From Nitrospira sp. SG-bin1 (GTDB lineage Bacteria > Nitrospirota > Nitrospiria > Nitrospirales > Nitrospiraceae), in contig LVWS01000043.1 in the NCBI GenBank assembly GCA_002083365.1, positions 1 to 64,000 of the forward strand: 64,000 nt of DNA, in the 5' to 3' direction. This document shows, one piece after another, positions 45,995 to 55,405 of this stretch. The notes below the pieces were generated by a model that was given only the letters and a program-made list of their open reading frames with translations, had not been told where the DNA came from and made no database searches. Each line of letters opens with the position of its first letter. Position 1 is the first letter of the stretch. The translations under genes were made by a program, and so were the position numbers.

Positions 45995-46888
45995 TCATCC
46001 TCGACGATTATGTGCGGTATGCATTCTGGTCGAAAGGTAGTCGCGGAATTCTGCACCCAATGCCGGATTCTTCAATGCGAACTCAACGGTGGCGATCAGA
46101 AAGCCCAGCTTGTCTCCAGCATCATGGCGCTGTCCCTCTACTTCAAGGGCATACATCGGAGATTTTTTTGCAAGCGTCTTGAGTGCATCAGTCAATTGAA
46201 TTTCTCCATTTTTCCCAGGAGCGGTCCTTCTCAGGATCGGAAAAATTTCCGGAGGAAGGACATATCGGCCGATCACGGCCAGGGTGGATGGAGCATCGGT
46301 CGGTGACGGCTTCTCGACTAAATCCTCAACCCGATGCAGACCGTGAGCCAGGCGCTTCGGGGTCACAATCCCGTACCGGCTGACGTCCGCCTTGGGAACT
46401 TCCTGAACCCCGAGAACCGCTCCATGGCGTTTTTTATAAACGTGGATCAATTGTGCGAGTCCCGGGACATCGGCATCGATAATCTCATCCCCGAGAATGA
46501 CGGCGAAGGGTTCGTCGCCGATCAGGTGTTGCGCGCACAACACGGCATGTCCCAAGCCGAGGGCTTCGGATTGTCGCACATAACAGAAATTGGCAAGGTT
46601 CGAGATCTGACGGATCTGATGGAGCACCTGACTCTTCCCGGTGCCCTTCAGGTTTTCTTCCAACTCGACGGATCGATCGAAGTGATCTTCAATGGCGCGT
46701 TTCCCACGGCCGGTGATGACGATAATGTCTTCGATACCCGAGGCCACCGCTTCTTCAACCGTATATTGGATGAGGGGCTTGTCGACCAGCGGCAGCATCT
46801 CCTTCGGAGATGCCTTAGTGGCGGGAAGGAATCGTGTGCCAAGACCGGCGGCGGGAATGACCGCTTTTCTGACAGTCAGACGTGACAT
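45995..46888 (-). CDS. galU: UTP-glucose-1-phosphate uridylyltransferase
   Basis: Makes UDP-glucose for polysaccharide and LPS synthesis. The 297-residue protein has the nucleotidyltransferase signature PAAGLGTRFLPATKASPKEM near residues 12-31. Further blocks are EALGLGHAVL, ILGDEIID, KNGEIQLTDAL and GQRHDAGDKLGFL. It is separate from the envelope cluster by strand but near to it. The start has no strong ribosome site. Confidence 0.94.
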   Translation of the reverse strand: MSRLTVRKAVIPAAGLGTRFLPATKASPKEMLPLVDKPLIQYTVEEAVASGIEDIIVITGRGKRAIEDHFDRSVELEENLKGTGKSQVLHQIRQISNLANFCYVRQSEALGLGHAVLCAQHLIGDEPFAVILGDEIIDADVPGLAQLIHVYKKRHGAVLGVQEVPKADVSRYGIVTPKRLAHGLHRVEDLVEKPSPTDAPSTLAVIGRYVLPPEIFPILRRTAPGKNGEIQLTDALKTLAKKSPMYALEVEGQRHDAGDKLGFLIATVEFALKNPALGAEFRDYLSTRMHTAHNRRG

Positions 46889-47364
46889 GGAAGGATACTA
46901 TGTGATGGGGTGTGTGAAGTCAAGAAACCGACGAACTCATCGCATGGAAAGTGAGGTGGTCGTCGTTGCGAACAGATACGGGCGATACTCACGAACGAGG
47001 TGTGTGGCGTGTCGCTGCTCTGGAATGGCGAGTGAGGTTCAGGATTAATGCGAGAGCTTGGCGACGTTCGGATCAGGCCAGGAGGATGCGCGCATTTCAG
47101 GGAGCGGGCGCTTCTTTACAATGCGGGATGACCTCAATATAATCCGGAAGTTTTTGCGCGGACGGGTGGTGTGAGGAGATGCGAGCGATGAGCTGCCTCG
47201 CGCGGAGGCTCGATGTGAGTACGTTCGCGGCGGGGTGCATTCTCCAGAGCGGGACAACTTGACGTCTGTTCAAATAGTTGACGTGCGTCGATAACGGAGA
47301 GGATCTCAGTGATGGTTCCGACCGTATCCACCATCTCCATGCTTCGTCACAGGAATCCTTATCG
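46889..47364. other. Divergent intergenic region before bamA
   Basis: A 476-base gap between galU and bamA. It has a strong promoter match at 47115-47143 reading toward bamA. A second possible -35 word TTGACG occurs twice, near 47260 and 47278. The frame of bamA is open to an alternative start at 47278, which would add 29 unlikely residues ahead of the signal peptide. Confidence 0.45.
47115..47143 (+). promoter_or_regulatory. Putative sigma-70 promoter of the bamA-lpx cluster
   Basis: TTTACA at 47115-47120 and a perfect TATAAT at 47138-47143 are separated by 17 bases, the ideal spacing. Transcription would start near 47150, leaving a leader of over 200 bases before bamA. Long enough to carry a regulatory structure, though none is clear. 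Confidence 0.6.
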
Positions 47365-49686
47365 GTGATCGAGCATGTCGTCTACAGACCTCGATCGTTC
47401 GTGGTCGCGGCCATGGTCGTCTCCATATTATGGAGCGTGCTCGAAGCACTCGCACAGGTTCCAGAACTCAAGGTCGCCTCGATCGAGATTCGGGGAGCCA
47501 AACGAATCGAAGTTCCGGCGATTGCCGGTCGGCTCACCCTGAAAGTCGGCGATCGCTACACGCCGGACAATGTACGCGGACAAGTGAAGATTTTATACGA
47601 CACCGGTTTCTTCGAGGATGTGCAGGTTGAAACCGAATCGGTCGTTCAGGGGATGGCGGTGACCTTTGTCGTGCAGGAGAAACCGTTCATTACCGAGATC
47701 GTTTTCGACGGCAATGAACAGTTGACCGACGAGAAATTGAAGGAAAAAACGACCATCAAGAACCAGACATTTCTTGATCAACAGCAGGTGAAGGAAAGCG
47801 CAGAGACTATCCGCCTGGCCTACCAGCATGACGGATATTACAACGCACAAGTTGTTCCCGTGATCGAGACGTTAGACGGGGATCGGAAACGTCTGACCTT
47901 CCATATTACGGAGGGAGAGAAGGCCAGGATTAAGACGGTCATCTTCGAAGGACTGCGTGCGGCCACGAAGAACGAGATGTTGGCTGTCATGGCGACTCGG
48001 GAATGGATCCCTTGGTACGGGTTCTTCACGAAGCTCAAGCTGCCATCGATGGTGTCCGATGCGGGTGTCTTGAAGCGCGACGAGCTGACCAACGATGTGG
48101 AGCGGATCAGGGAAGTGCTGCTGAATAAGGGGTACTTCAATGTTCGCGTCGGTCAGCCGTCGGTGGAACTGACCGAAGATAACAAATGGTTCATTGTCAC
48201 GTACCCCATTACCGAGGGAGAGCCGTTTACGATAGGAGAAATAGGGTTTCGAGGGCATACGGTGTTTGAAGAACCCGAGCTTCGAGAAGGATTGAGGCTC
48301 AAGGAGGGGGAGATTTTTCAGCGTGCCAAGATCCGAGATGAGATCACGCGGATCACGGATTTGTATGGGAGCAAAGGGTACTCGTTTGCCGAAGTGACGC
48401 CCAGTGTCAATCCGAATAATGAGGAACGGACGGTCGGTATCATCTTCAATATCAAAGAAGGGGAGATGATGCGGATCCGGCAGATCAATATCTATGGCAA
48501 CGACAAAACGCGGGACAATGTCATTCGACGGGAGATACGAGTCGATGAACAGGATGTGATCGATACGGCTTCTCTGAAACGCAGTTTTCAACGGCTCAAT
48601 AACTTGAATTTTTTCGAGACCGTCGAAATACTGCCGAATCAGGTCGCGCCCGACAAGGTGGATCTGAACGTGCGTGTGAAAGAAAAACCGACCGGGATGT
48701 TCAGCCTCGGCGGTGGGTTCAGTACGCTGGACCGACTGGTCGCGATTGCCGATATCACGCAAGGAAATTTAGGCGGGTACGGTTATCTGGGACGCATTCG
48801 CGGCCAGCTGGGCCAACGAAGACAACTTGGGTCCATTACCTTCCGCAATCCCTACCTGTACGATTCGTTGACGTCATTGCAAATAGACGGCTACCTCACG
48901 CAGACGAATTTCCTGTCCTATTTTGAGAACCGAACCGGCGGAAACGTCACGCTCGGCCGCTGGTTGTCGGAATATGTAACGGGGAGCGTCAGCATCTTTG
49001 GGGAGCAAATCACGTTCAAAGACCCTCAATTCGGCATTTGTCCTGATCTGGTTCCGATCGTATGCCGCCAATTGGGGACACAGTCATCGACGGGATTTCG
49101 GTTTGCCTTGTTCCGTGACACCAGAGACTACTACCTCGATCCTCGCTCCGGCTGGCGTATCGGTGGAGGGTTTGATATCGGAACGCCTCTTATGGGAGGG
49201 TCCAACAATTTTATCAAGTACTACGTCGATGTGATCAAGGTGACTCCGCTTCCGTTTGACATGAGAGTGTCGCTGCGGGCGCGCTTCGGCGAGGTTCAAG
49301 CACTCGGTGGGACACAGATCCCGCTCAGTGAACGCTTCTTTGTGGGCGGCATCAATACCATGCGTGGGTTTGCCTTCGGGAGGGCCGGTCCCGTCGTTCC
49401 CACGACGAGGGCGCCATTCGGTGCGGCCAAGCAATTAATTTTCAGCAATGAACTGATCTTTACGATCTCTTCCGAAGCAAAATTGAACGGGGTACTCTTT
49501 TTTGACTATGGAAAAGGGTTTGACGACGACGAACCGTTGTCGCTCGACTTAAGATCGGCGGCCGGCTTGGAGGGACGCTGGATCTCTCCCTTCGGCCCAT
49601 TGCGTGTCGCCTATGGACTCAACCTTGATCGAAGGACCGGTGAACGATTTGGCGTATTCGAGTTTACGATCGGGACGTTATTCTAG
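47365..49686 (+). CDS. bamA: Outer-membrane protein assembly factor BamA
   Basis: Core of the BAM machine that inserts beta-barrel proteins. From the GTG at 47365 the protein has 773 residues. The signal is RPRSFVVAAMVVSILWSVLEAL, cut near AQ-VP. Five POTRA-like repeats follow, each with a LYxxxGFF- or GYxxA-type word (ILYDTGFFEDVQVE; YQHDGYYNAQVV; LLNKGYFNVRV; YGSKGYSFAEV; LNNLNFFETVEI). The barrel contains GGGFSTLDRL and the lid-locking VRGF-type motif as TMRGFAFGRAG. The C-terminus ends in Phe, the usual beta signal. It is the first gene of the envelope cluster. Confidence 0.95.
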   Translation: MIEHVVYRPRSFVVAAMVVSILWSVLEALAQVPELKVASIEIRGAKRIEVPAIAGRLTLKVGDRYTPDNVRGQVKILYDTGFFEDVQVETESVVQGMAVTFVVQEKPFITEIVFDGNEQLTDEKLKEKTTIKNQTFLDQQQVKESAETIRLAYQHDGYYNAQVVPVIETLDGDRKRLTFHITEGEKARIKTVIFEGLRAATKNEMLAVMATREWIPWYGFFTKLKLPSMVSDAGVLKRDELTNDVERIREVLLNKGYFNVRVGQPSVELTEDNKWFIVTYPITEGEPFTIGEIGFRGHTVFEEPELREGLRLKEGEIFQRAKIRDEITRITDLYGSKGYSFAEVTPSVNPNNEERTVGIIFNIKEGEMMRIRQINIYGNDKTRDNVIRREIRVDEQDVIDTASLKRSFQRLNNLNFFETVEILPNQVAPDKVDLNVRVKEKPTGMFSLGGGFSTLDRLVAIADITQGNLGGYGYLGRIRGQLGQRRQLGSITFRNPYLYDSLTSLQIDGYLTQTNFLSYFENRTGGNVTLGRWLSEYVTGSVSIFGEQITFKDPQFGICPDLVPIVCRQLGTQSSTGFRFALFRDTRDYYLDPRSGWRIGGGFDIGTPLMGGSNNFIKYYVDVIKVTPLPFDMRVSLRARFGEVQALGGTQIPLSERFFVGGINTMRGFAFGRAGPVVPTTRAPFGAAKQLIFSNELIFTISSEAKLNGVLFFDYGKGFDDDEPLSLDLRSAAGLEGRWISPFGPLRVAYGLNLDRRTGERFGVFEFTIGTLF

Positions 49687-49699
49687 TCGGAGCCTTGAC

Positions 49700-50272
49700 G
49701 TGGTGGATCGATGTGGAAAACGGTGGCCATTGGCGGGTCGGTGTCAATGGACATTGATGTCGACGGCGGTCACCGCCATGCTAGTGCTAGGCGGGTGTGC
49801 CGCAAGCGGAGGCAAAATCGACGGGAAGATCGGCGTGATCAATTCTCAGCGCGTGCTCAACGAGACGAGCGCCGGCAAAAAGGCGAAAGACAATCTGACC
49901 TCCTTCTCGAAAAATCGGCAGGCCTTGATGGAATTGGAAGAACGGGAATTGCGGCGAATGGAGGAGGACTTTGTCAAACAGTCTTCCGTTTTGAGCCCCG
50001 CCGCGAAACGGGAGCGGGAAGAACAGTTTCGGCGCCGCATGCAGGAATATCAGCAAAAGGCGTCGGAATTGAATCGGGAAGTCCAGGAAAAACAAAAAGA
50101 CGTTCTGGAAGGGTTTCGCGACAAGATTGAAACCGTCACCGCGAAGGTCGCCAAGCGTCTCGGATTGCAGGTTGTCGTCGACAAGACGAAGGGAGGGACG
50201 ACCATCTATCATGAGGAGAGTCTGGACATTTCAGGGCCGGTCATTGAAGAGTTCAACAAAGAATATCCCTAG
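49700..50272 (+). CDS. OmpH/Skp-family chaperone with lipobox
   Basis: Periplasmic chaperone of the Skp/OmpH family, 190 residues from the GTG at 49700. The signal sequence ends in MLVLGGCAAS, where LGGC is a lipobox, so this Skp is probably a lipoprotein, unlike the soluble E. coli Skp. The mature part starts IGVINSQRVLNETSAGKKA, and residues 80-150 form a long coiled coil (LEERELRRMEEDF; REEQFRRRMQEYQQK). The gap to bamA is 13 bases with CGGAG as ribosome site. A later ATG at 49757 would leave no basic residue before the hydrophobic core. Confidence 0.85.
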   Translation: MVDRCGKRWPLAGRCQWTLMSTAVTAMLVLGGCAASGGKIDGKIGVINSQRVLNETSAGKKAKDNLTSFSKNRQALMELEERELRRMEEDFVKQSSVLSPAAKREREEQFRRRMQEYQQKASELNREVQEKQKDVLEGFRDKIETVTAKVAKRLGLQVVVDKTKGGTTIYHEESLDISGPVIEEFNKEYP

Positions 50273-50291
50273 TTTCTGAGGGAGGGACGTC

Positions 50292-50834
50292 ATGACGGGT
50301 GCAATGCGGGCGACATGGCTGGGCATCGTGGTATTGCTGACGCAGGGGGGGGGTCCGCTCTACGCAGGGGAGGCGGTCCGCGTCGGAGTGATCGATCAGC
50401 AGCTGGTGATGGAACGAACGAAGGCCGGGAAGCTGGCCTTGGAAGATATGAAGGGATATTCCATGACCAGGCAAAAGATCATCAGCGCCGATGAGCAGGA
50501 ACTGAAGGATCTCGATCAGTCCTTGCAAGATCCGAACGCCAAGCTCACCGATCAGTCGAAGCAAGAGAAAGAGGAGCAATTACGGGGAAAAATGGAAGCG
50601 TATCAGCGTCGTCTTCAAGAGTTCAATCGAGAAGTGCAGCAAAAACAGCGCGAGATGGTCGCGGAATATGCGCAAAAGATCGCCGCTGCCGCGCGGGCGG
50701 TGGCTCAGAAAGAGGGCTACGCGGCAATCTTCGACAAAGGGAACGAGGCGTTCATCCGCATCGTCCTCTATTATCAACCCGCGTTGGACGTCACGGACTC
50801 GGTCATCAAGGAGTTTGATCGGCAGAACCCGTAA
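50292..50834 (+). CDS. OmpH/Skp-family periplasmic chaperone, second copy
   Basis: A second Skp/OmpH protein of 180 residues, next to the first but only distantly similar. The signal peptide is MTGAMRATWLGIVVLLTQGG, cut near YA-GE, with no lipobox cysteine, so it should be soluble. The start of the mature part (VRVGVIDQQLVMERTKAGK) and a coiled coil (KEEQLRGKMEAYQRRLQEF) identify the family. Two Skp paralogues in tandem suggest a lipid-anchored and a free form. Followed by fabZ after 31 bases. Confidence 0.88.
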   Translation: MTGAMRATWLGIVVLLTQGGGPLYAGEAVRVGVIDQQLVMERTKAGKLALEDMKGYSMTRQKIISADEQELKDLDQSLQDPNAKLTDQSKQEKEEQLRGKMEAYQRRLQEFNREVQQKQREMVAEYAQKIAAAARAVAQKEGYAAIFDKGNEAFIRIVLYYQPALDVTDSVIKEFDRQNP

Positions 50835-50865
50835 ACCTATTCGGGACAGAGAGGAGGCAGAGCCA

Positions 50866-51318
50866 ATGGCAGCGGTCGAGCAGGCTGAAATTCAGGCGTT
50901 ACTTCCGCACCGGTACCCGTTCTTGCTGGTGGATCGAATCAAAGAATTTGAACCGCATAAGCGGATCATTGGAGTCAAAAATGTGACGATCAATGAGCCG
51001 TTCTTTCAAGGCCATTTCCCAGGACGCCCTGTGATGCCGGGAGTGCTCATTATCGAAGCCATGGCGCAAGCAGGTGGTGTGTTGGTATTCAAGTCGGGAG
51101 GAACGGTCGGGAAGACGATCATGTATCTGACCGGTGTCGAGGAGGCCAAATTCCGGCGTCCAGTGGTCCCGGGCGATCAGCTTCGGTTTGAGATCGACGT
51201 ACTCAAGAAGCGTCCGCCATTCTGGAAGATGCAAGGGAAAGCGTACGTGGACAACGAAGTGGTCTGTGAAGCCGTGGTGACGGCGATGGTGATGGAAGAG
51301 AAGACGGAAACACGGTAA
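50866..51318 (+). CDS. fabZ: 3-hydroxyacyl-ACP dehydratase
   Basis: Dehydrates 3-hydroxyacyl-ACP in fatty-acid elongation; it competes with LpxA for 3-hydroxyacyl-ACP. The 150-residue hot-dog protein has LLPHRYPFLLVDRI near residue 10 and the catalytic His in GHFPGRPVMPGVL near residue 50, and a Glu in IIEAMAQAGG near 64. I use the ATG at 50866 behind GAGGAGGCAG; the frame is open further upstream but overlaps the skp gene. In many bacteria lpxD stands between skp and fabZ; here it does not. Confidence 0.95.
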   Translation: MAAVEQAEIQALLPHRYPFLLVDRIKEFEPHKRIIGVKNVTINEPFFQGHFPGRPVMPGVLIIEAMAQAGGVLVFKSGGTVGKTIMYLTGVEEAKFRRPVVPGDQLRFEIDVLKKRPPFWKMQGKAYVDNEVVCEAVVTAMVMEEKTETR

Positions 51319-51432
51319 GCGGTTCCATCGCTCCGGAATCCCCTGAACCGTCGGGGAAAGTGGTGGACAAGGCAGTGATCCAGTGGTTGGCCAACGGCCG
51401 GTAATGTTTGACGCTACCATAAGGGGGCATGT

Positions 51433-52251
51433 GTGAAGATACATCCAACAGCTATCGTCCATCCCAAGGCGACGCTCGATGATGACGTCGAGATTGGGCC
51501 ATTTTGTGTCGTCGGAGAGCACGTGGCGATCGGGAAAGGGAGCCGACTCCTCTCGCATGTGAACATAGAGGGATGGACGGAGATAGGGGAGCGGAATGAA
51601 GTGCATCCCTTTGCTTCCATTGGAGGGCCTCCTCAGCATCTGGCGTATAAAGGGGAACCCACAAAAGTGGTCATCGGTCAGGAGAACATTATCCGTGAGT
51701 ACGTCACGATCAACCGGGGAACCGTTCAAGGGGGCGGGGTGACCTCGCTCGGCTCCAAGAGTATTCTGATGGCCTACGTACATGTCGCGCACGATTGCCG
51801 GCTCGGCGATCAGATTATCATGGCCAATGCGGCGAGCCTCGCGGGACATATCACCATCGGGGATCATTCCGTGATCGGGGGGTTGACCGGTGTGCTTCAG
51901 TTTGTGCGCATCGGAGAGTACGTCATGGTCGGCGGCTGCTGCGCCATCGGTCAGGATATTCCTCCGTTTACGTTCGCCGCTGGGGGATATCGAGCACATC
52001 TGTATGGCCTCAACACCGTCGGCTTGCAACGGCACGGCTTCTCGGCGGACCGTATCGCCTTGCTGAGAAAAGCGTTTGATTTACTCTTTCGGGAGGGGCA
52101 TCGAACGGCGGAGGCGATTCGCTTGGCGAAGAAGGAATTTAAGGGGCAGGCCGACGTCGCCAAGATTCTCATGTTCATGGAAGGTACTAAACGCGGAATC
52201 TCCCGGGCGGTGAGCCTCGATATGGAACGCGAGTTCGATCAACCCGTCTAG
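51433..52251 (+). CDS. lpxA: UDP-N-acetylglucosamine acyltransferase
   Basis: First step of lipid A synthesis: transfers 3-hydroxyacyl from ACP to UDP-GlcNAc (or a 3-amino analogue). The 272-residue protein starts MKIHPTAIVHPKATLDDDVE, with the hexapeptide-repeat left-handed helix throughout the first 180 residues. The catalytic His lies in YVHVAHDCRLGD near residue 120. The C-terminal helical domain (RHGFSADRIALLRKAFDLLF) is standard. The start is a GTG. Followed 11 bases later by lpxI. Confidence 0.96.
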   Translation: MKIHPTAIVHPKATLDDDVEIGPFCVVGEHVAIGKGSRLLSHVNIEGWTEIGERNEVHPFASIGGPPQHLAYKGEPTKVVIGQENIIREYVTINRGTVQGGGVTSLGSKSILMAYVHVAHDCRLGDQIIMANAASLAGHITIGDHSVIGGLTGVLQFVRIGEYVMVGGCCAIGQDIPPFTFAAGGYRAHLYGLNTVGLQRHGFSADRIALLRKAFDLLFREGHRTAEAIRLAKKEFKGQADVAKILMFMEGTKRGISRAVSLDMEREFDQPV

Positions 52252-52262
52252 CCCCTGTCACG

Positions 52263-53129
52263 ATGACCATGGCCATGCCTATAGCGGACGGTCGAATCGG
52301 GGTGATTGCCGGGAATGGACGGTTTCCCATCATCTTTGCCGATAACGCGCGCAAGATGGGTCTTCGAGTCTTTGCAGTGGCTCACGAAGGTGAAACGGAG
52401 CCGGAGCTTGAACGGCATGTCGATCGGATCCATTGGGTGAAGATCGGCCAGCTCAATAAGTTGATCAACGCCTTCAAGGCCGACGACGTGCGGAACGTCG
52501 TCATGTTGGGAGGGATTAAGAAAACTCACGTCTATAGCCATGCCCGTCCTGATTTCCGCGTGTTGGCTCTGGCCGCGAAATTGGTTCTTTGGAAGGATGA
52601 TGATATTCTACGCGCACTCGCGGCAGAACTCGAAAAGGACGGTATCACCATCTGCGAGTCGACGTTCGGCCTCGAAGGAATATTGGTTGAGGAAGGGACG
52701 CTCACATCCCGCCAGCCGACCAAAAAAGAGTGGGTGGATATTCGCTATGGGTGGGATGTGGCCAAAGAGACGGGCCGTCTCGATATCGGGCAATGCGTCG
52801 TGATTAAAGACCGAGTCGTCGTGGCCGTCGAAGCGGTCGAAGGAACCGACGAAGCGATCAAGCGCGGAGGCGAACTGGCCAAGGATGGAGCGGTGGTGGT
52901 GAAGCGGTGCAAGCCACAACAGGATCTCCGATTTGATTTGCCCGCCGTCGGCCCGCGGACGATCGAAGTCATGCGTTCCGTCAAGGCTTCCGTGCTCGCA
53001 GTCGAAGCGGGTCGGTCCGTCATGCTGGATCGAGAGCTCCTTCTCCGTGAAGCGGAGAGTGCCGGAATCGCCGTCGTTGGGGTGGCTCGCGAAGAAGAGC
53101 CGAACCCTGCGGCGACGGCCAATGGGTAA
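52263..53129 (+). CDS. lpxI: UDP-2,3-diacylglucosamine pyrophosphatase, LpxI type
   Basis: Hydrolyses UDP-2,3-diacylglucosamine to lipid X; LpxI replaces LpxH in many non-enteric bacteria. The 288-residue protein has GVIAGNGRFPIIFADNARK near residue 13, VMLGGIKK near 82, and the C-terminal KRCKPQQDLRFDLPAVGPRT with AVEAGRSVMLD, all LpxI features. There are three close ATG starts; the first is used. It lies between lpxA and the gfo/idh gene, in keeping with the lipid A pathway order. Confidence 0.93.
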   Translation: MTMAMPIADGRIGVIAGNGRFPIIFADNARKMGLRVFAVAHEGETEPELERHVDRIHWVKIGQLNKLINAFKADDVRNVVMLGGIKKTHVYSHARPDFRVLALAAKLVLWKDDDILRALAAELEKDGITICESTFGLEGILVEEGTLTSRQPTKKEWVDIRYGWDVAKETGRLDIGQCVVIKDRVVVAVEAVEGTDEAIKRGGELAKDGAVVVKRCKPQQDLRFDLPAVGPRTIEVMRSVKASVLAVEAGRSVMLDRELLLREAESAGIAVVGVAREEEPNPAATANG

Positions 53130-53223
53130 GCTGAATGGAACCGATGGCTGTTGATCCATCTGTATCGAAACGACAATCCCTTATCGGTGTCCAAGACTTT
53201 CCAAGATTGAACCCCATGCTAGT

Positions 53224-54171
53224 ATGGCCAAACTTCGCGCCGGAGTAATCGGGGTCGGGCATCTCGGGCAACACCATGCGAGACTGTATGCCTCGTTGCA
53301 GGACTCGATGTTGGTCGGCGTGGTCGATCAGGACTCCGGACGGGCTTCTCTCATCGCCCGTCAATATGGGGCCCAGACATATGATGGTCTGCCAGACCTT
53401 TTGAAACACGTCGATCTCGTCAGTATTGCCGTCCCCACATCCGCGCACTATCCCGTTGCCAAAGCCTGCCTCGAAGCCGGGAAACATGTGCTGGTGGAAA
53501 AGCCAATCGCCGTGCTGCCGATGGAGGCTCGGGAGCTGGTGGAACTGGCCACGATCAATAGGTGCACATTACAAGTCGGACACAGCGAGCGGTTCAACCC
53601 CATCATGCAGCTGATGCGGCCCCATATTCGGCGGCCGGTGTTGTTCGAGGGCCAGCGAATGAGCGTTTACGGAGAGCGCGGCACGGACGTCGATGTCGTC
53701 TTGGATTTGATGATTCACGACCTGGATTTGGTGTTATCCTGCAATCCCGGTCGGGTGGAAGAGGTACGGGCTGCCGGCCTGTCGGTACGTTCTTCTACGA
53801 ACGATGTCGCCAATGCGTACATCCAATTCGAAAGCGGAAGCGTCGCCAGCTTGGTCGCCAGCCGAGTCTCATTGAAGGCGATGCGGCAACTGCGTCTATT
53901 CCAACCGGATGGGTATCTCTGGATGGATTTTCAATCTCGTCAGGGAGTGATCGGCCGCCGAACACCTGAGTCTGGGGCGAGACCGATGGTGGCCGTTGAA
54001 GAGGTCCACGCGGGCGATGATGAGCCCCTCAGATTACAACTAGAGTCGTTCCTGCAGGCCATTCGCACCCAATCGTGTCCGGTCGTATCGGGCGAAGATG
54101 GAACGGCCGCTCTTGAGCTGGCCCATCACGTGCTCTCCGCCATCAAGACGTTCGGAACGCGTGCGATCTGA
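53224..54171 (+). CDS. Gfo/Idh/MocA-family oxidoreductase in the lpx cluster
   Basis: A 315-residue NAD(P)-dependent sugar oxidoreductase. The Rossmann start GVIGVGHLGQHHARLYAS is near residue 8, and VEKPIAV near residue 97 has the catalytic Lys region. The C-terminal domain has DLMIHDLDLVLS. Sitting between lpxI and lpxB, it may act on a UDP-sugar in lipid A synthesis, like GnnA, which oxidises UDP-GlcNAc at C3 so that GnnB can add an amino group. No GnnB-like aminotransferase is in the window. Another role in the cluster cannot be excluded. Confidence 0.85.
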   Translation: MAKLRAGVIGVGHLGQHHARLYASLQDSMLVGVVDQDSGRASLIARQYGAQTYDGLPDLLKHVDLVSIAVPTSAHYPVAKACLEAGKHVLVEKPIAVLPMEARELVELATINRCTLQVGHSERFNPIMQLMRPHIRRPVLFEGQRMSVYGERGTDVDVVLDLMIHDLDLVLSCNPGRVEEVRAAGLSVRSSTNDVANAYIQFESGSVASLVASRVSLKAMRQLRLFQPDGYLWMDFQSRQGVIGRRTPESGARPMVAVEEVHAGDDEPLRLQLESFLQAIRTQSCPVVSGEDGTAALELAHHVLSAIKTFGTRAI

Positions 54172-54262
54172 CGGAGGAGATTCGTCTGTCGGCCGACCAT
54201 GTCGGTTCTTCAGCGGCCGTGCGAACCAGATCGCTATCATGCCTATGGTCTTGTAGATCGTC

Positions 54263-55405
54263 ATGGCCCGTATTCTGATCGTTACTGGCGAAGCTTCCGG
54301 CGACCTTCACGGAGCCAATCTTGCCAAAGCGCTGAAAGCGCGCGATCCTCAGGTTTCATTGGCTGGAATCGGTGGGCGTGCGATGGAGGCGGCCGGCGTG
54401 CGATTGGTGGAGGAAATGGGGCGATTTGACGTTATCGGGATGGTCGGTCCCTTGGCCTTACTGTCGATCATTCGACGGTTCCTCATGATGCGGCGGTTAT
54501 TCCGATCAAAACAATGGGACACCGTGGTGTTCATCGACCATCCGGGTCTCAACCTGCGGTTCGCGTATTTCGCCAAGGCGGCCGGGTTACGGGTGATTTA
54601 TTATATTGCCCCGCAGATCTGGGCGTGGGCCCCTTACCGGATTCGTTGGATCAAGCAGCGAGTGGATCATGTCCTGGTCATACTCCCGTTTGAGAAGTCG
54701 TTATACGATGAGGCGGGTGTGCCTTGTACGTTCGTCGGCCACCCTATATTGGATGCAGTGGAAAGCCGGTATGATCGGACGGAACTCCGAACCAGATTCG
54801 GGTTTTCCGTCGGTGAGCGAGTCATCGCCTTGTTGCCGGGGAGCCGGCCACGTGAAGTGCAGGTTCTGTTGCCGATTCTTCTCGATGCGGTAGAGAAATT
54901 GGCTCGCCGAGACCCAAAAACGAAGTTTATTCTGGCGCAAGCTTCCACCATACACGATAATCTGTTGCAGCCTCTCCTGGCGGGAAGCTCGGTTCCTATC
55001 GCGCTGGTGAAAGAACAGGCCACCGAAGTGATGGTGGTGTCGGACCTTGTGCTGGTGGCCTCCGGGACGGCCACGTTGCAAGCGGCTGTGGTCGGAACCC
55101 CGATGGTGTTGTTCTATCGAACCACGCCGCTGACGTTTTGGTTCGCGAATATCGTGATTCGATTCATGATCCGGGTCAAATGGATCGGGTTGGTCAATCT
55201 GGTGGCGGGCCGGACGGTCGTGCCGGAATTGCTTCAGTCCGCTGCGACAGGGCAGCGATTGTATGAAGAGGCTCTTCGAATCTTGGAGGATCGGACGATC
55301 TATGACGGGATGAAACAAGACTTGGCACAGGTTCGGACCGCGTTAGGAGCACCAGGGGCGTCAGCCAAAGCGGCGAAGGTGGTGTTGGCGGCATGTCAGG
55401 CTTAG
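54263..55405 (+). CDS. lpxB: Lipid A disaccharide synthase
   Basis: Joins lipid X and UDP-diacylglucosamine into the beta-1,6 disaccharide. The GT19 enzyme has 380 residues, starts ILIVTGEASGDLHGANL, and has YYIAPQIWAWAPYRIRWIK near residue 113 and LLPGSRPREVQ near residue 194. The region VASGTATLQAAVVGTPMVLFYRT is also characteristic. The start is 92 bases after the gfo gene. The stop overlaps the msbA start by 13 bases, a sign of translational coupling. Confidence 0.96.
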   Translation: MARILIVTGEASGDLHGANLAKALKARDPQVSLAGIGGRAMEAAGVRLVEEMGRFDVIGMVGPLALLSIIRRFLMMRRLFRSKQWDTVVFIDHPGLNLRFAYFAKAAGLRVIYYIAPQIWAWAPYRIRWIKQRVDHVLVILPFEKSLYDEAGVPCTFVGHPILDAVESRYDRTELRTRFGFSVGERVIALLPGSRPREVQVLLPILLDAVEKLARRDPKTKFILAQASTIHDNLLQPLLAGSSVPIALVKEQATEVMVVSDLVLVASGTATLQAAVVGTPMVLFYRTTPLTFWFANIVIRFMIRVKWIGLVNLVAGRTVVPELLQSAATGQRLYEEALRILEDRTIYDGMKQDLAQVRTALGAPGASAKAAKVVLAACQA

